Shown here in pieces: positions 62,379 through 64,000 of a DNA stretch of 64,000 bases. A program made the translations under genes and the position numbers. Numbering within the stretch: the stretch's first letter is position 1; each line of letters opens with the position of its first letter. The stretch covers positions 30,625,506-30,689,505 of the forward strand of contig NC_059505.1 in NCBI RefSeq assembly GCF_914767665.1, read 5' to 3'. This stretch comes from Harmonia axyridis. Lineage: Eukaryota; Arthropoda; Insecta; Coleoptera; Coccinellidae. Below the pieces are notes generated by a model. The model had not been told where the DNA came from. It saw only the letters and a program-made list of their open reading frames with translations, and did no database searches.

Positions 62379-63840
62379 AAATTATTATTATTCCCAACTT
62401 CAGCCTATACGCGTATAGGAGAGAAAACTCCCCTTGTAGTCGGCTTTCTCACTCCCAGTTAAGGGAAACAATCACTCAATCCCAGATATTCAAAATATCA
62501 GAAGGATAGAGCTCGGTCGTGTTCGGTCCTTGTGGTCCCTCTGATCCTCGTTGAGCTTCTGGTCTTCTTCCACGCGACTCCGCGGATCCTTGGATGTGTC
62601 CGTCGCTTCCTAGGAATCTTCTAACTGTTCTTGCAGTACCTAAAATTTGAGATTTTTGGTTACTTTTCCAGTTATTGAGATGATAATTGGAATAATAGTT
62701 CTCAACTCTCGTTGGTATAATTTCCCACTGGCGCTTTATTGGAAACTCGAGGTTTCTATATTAAGATATTTTTCGACCTCCTTTTGACGCATGTTGTTGT
62801 TATTTGGTATTGCTACGTCGCCGTCGATCAGTATTGCTGTCTGCAGATGTTTATCGATTAGTAATAACGGGTGTTTTTTTTTGAGGTATATAACTTTAAG
62901 TTGGCATTTTACTGTTCAAGATGACGACCGATTTAACAGCTGTCAAGTGATTTATTCTCAGTTTAGTTTGGCAATTCATCATTAATAGATCAAGTAAGGC
63001 GTATATTCGTCGAAAAGGCCCAAAATGAGATTGCCGTTGTTCCCGATTTTCATAAGCGAATTTTGTTTAGCGATGAAGCGCACTTCTGGTTGAATGGCTA
63101 CGTCAACAAACAAAACTGACTGTTTGGTGCGCTTTATGGGCTGGTGGAATCATTGGTCCGTACTTCTTCAAAAACGATGATGGCCAAAACGCTACAGTCA
63201 ATGGTGATCGGTATAGAGCCATGAATACTAACTTTTTCATTCCTGAATTGAACAACCATTGATGTCCAGGAGCCGTGGTTCCAACAAGACGACGCAACAT
63301 GTCACACAGCTCGTGCCACAATCGATTTATTGAAAGACACGTTTGGTGACCGCCTAATTTCACGTTTTGGACCTGTGAATTGGCCTCCAAGATCTTGTGA
63401 TTGAACACCGATAGACTACTTTCTGTGGGGCTATGTAAAATCATTGGTCTATGCGGATAAGCCACAAACCCTTGACCATTTGGAAGACAACATTCGCTGT
63501 GTTATTGCCGATATACGGCCACAAATGTTGGAAAAGTCATCGAAAATTGGACGTCCAGATTGGACTACATCCGAGCCAGCCATGGCGGTCATATGCCAGA
63601 AATCATATTTAAAATGTAATGCCACAAGATTATCTTGCGGATAAATAAAATTCATGTCAATCGAATAATCCATCGTTGTTTTATTGCAATTTAAAGTTCT
63701 ATAGCTCTAAAAAAAACACCTTTTATATCTGGTCTGCTGTGAGGAACGCTTTTATCAGTCAAAACCATACGATCCCATTACAGTTTATAGCGTTCGGTTT
63801 CCAGGATGACCTCCGGTAGTATGGCACTTTTTTAAAGTCA
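62379..63840 (-). mobile_element. LINE 3' end on the minus strand, split by a mariner-like element
   Basis: Without the insert the minus-strand frame reads VILETERYKL, WDRMVLTDKSVPHSRPDI, then LLIDKHLQTAILIDGDVAIP and NNNNMRQKEVEKYLNIE, then RTIIPIIISITGKVTKNL. This is the conserved C-terminal region that follows the RT in a common arthropod LINE group. A stop replaces the Tyr expected in the YKLYWDR-type motif. An AAT-rich tail ends it at 62379-62395. The catalytic RT part lies outside the window or is lost. Confidence 0.78.
62867..63723 (+). mobile_element. mariner-like element, family D, internally deleted (857 bp)
   Basis: The ends are GGTGTTTTTTTT(T)GAGGTATA-like and, inverted, GGTGTTTTTTTTAGAGCTATA, about 35 bp long, within a TA duplication (62865-62866, 63724-63725). 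The plus-strand transposase lacks its N-terminal DNA-binding domain. FSDEAHFWLNGYVNKQN carries the first Asp, FQQDDATCHTARATIDLL the second, and SCDLTPIDYFLWGYVKSL the third. It ends near KSYLKCNATRLSCG. Stops near 63115 and 63235 break it. From memory this transposase type recurs in many insects. It differs clearly from families A-C in the spacing of its last two Asp residues (about 35). Confidence 0.88.
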
Positions 63841-64000
63841 ATAAGTTCTTATTATTATCAACAAAAACCTGCCATGGTCTTCTAAATCACCGACGTTTAG
63901 ACGAATTGAGTCGTCTCGTCTGCATGAACCAAAAATTCCTAAAATTAAAATGATCTTTGCAAGCCACTAGTCATTTGATACTTGCTCTGCCCTCGCTACA
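63841..64000. other. right edge, unassigned
   Basis: It may continue the minus-strand LINE, but no clear coding was read. Confidence 0.3.

Overview
This is nuclear DNA of an insect. It is AT-rich, host genes carry short GT-AG introns and poly(A) signals, an ARF1 gene encodes a protein of the highly conserved ARF1 class, and there are many mariner, hAT-like, Crypton-like and non-LTR (LINE) insertions. The order cannot be fixed from the sequence alone; a beetle would fit, but that is a guess. Nothing prokaryotic, viral or CRISPR-like was seen.

Layout. Positions 1-1152 hold the 3' part of a LINE. Positions 1287-14580 form the only compact host-gene block. It has a DLEC1/CFAP81-like gene (plus strand, 11 coding exons, 669 codons, reconstructed here with all phases consistent). 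A convergent NSUN6 tRNA m5C methyltransferase gene follows (minus strand, 7 coding exons, 441 codons). An ARF1 GTPase gene (plus strand, 3 coding exons, 182 codons) is arranged head-to-head with NSUN6 across about 0.7 kb. From about 15 kb to the right edge the window is mostly a graveyard of transposable elements: four mariner-like families, a tyrosine-recombinase (Crypton-like) element, palindromic MITEs, hAT-like elements, LINE fragments and several unnamed repeat families. A few open frames in this desert look like isolated host exons (about 23.5, 49.7, 52.5 and 57.7 kb) but could not be identified.

The most informative structures are nested insertions whose target sites can be rebuilt from the window itself. 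(1) A mariner copy at 17.9-20.7 kb was split first by a head-to-head tRNA-derived dimer with a 10-bp duplication. It was then split by a tyrosine-recombinase element flanked by the 6-bp repeat TATAAC. (2) A LINE at 58.0-60.5 kb is split by a 1448-bp hAT-like element with a perfect 8-bp duplication ATTGAAAC, which itself contains a mariner. The same LINE is split again by a small TIR element. (3) A LINE at 62.4-63.8 kb is split by an 857-bp mariner-like element at a TA. (4) A palindromic MITE at 26.6 kb has a matching empty site at 28.0 kb. Two unusual repeat architectures may be undescribed: a hairpin-rich GGAAAGTG family (32.6-33.5 and 55.8-57.4 kb) and a CAAGTCAAG-rich family (47.8 and 51.0-52.2 kb).

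The three host genes have no evident shared pathway: axoneme, tRNA modification and Golgi trafficking. Their closeness looks like ordinary genomic neighbourhood, with a likely shared promoter region between NSUN6 and ARF1.
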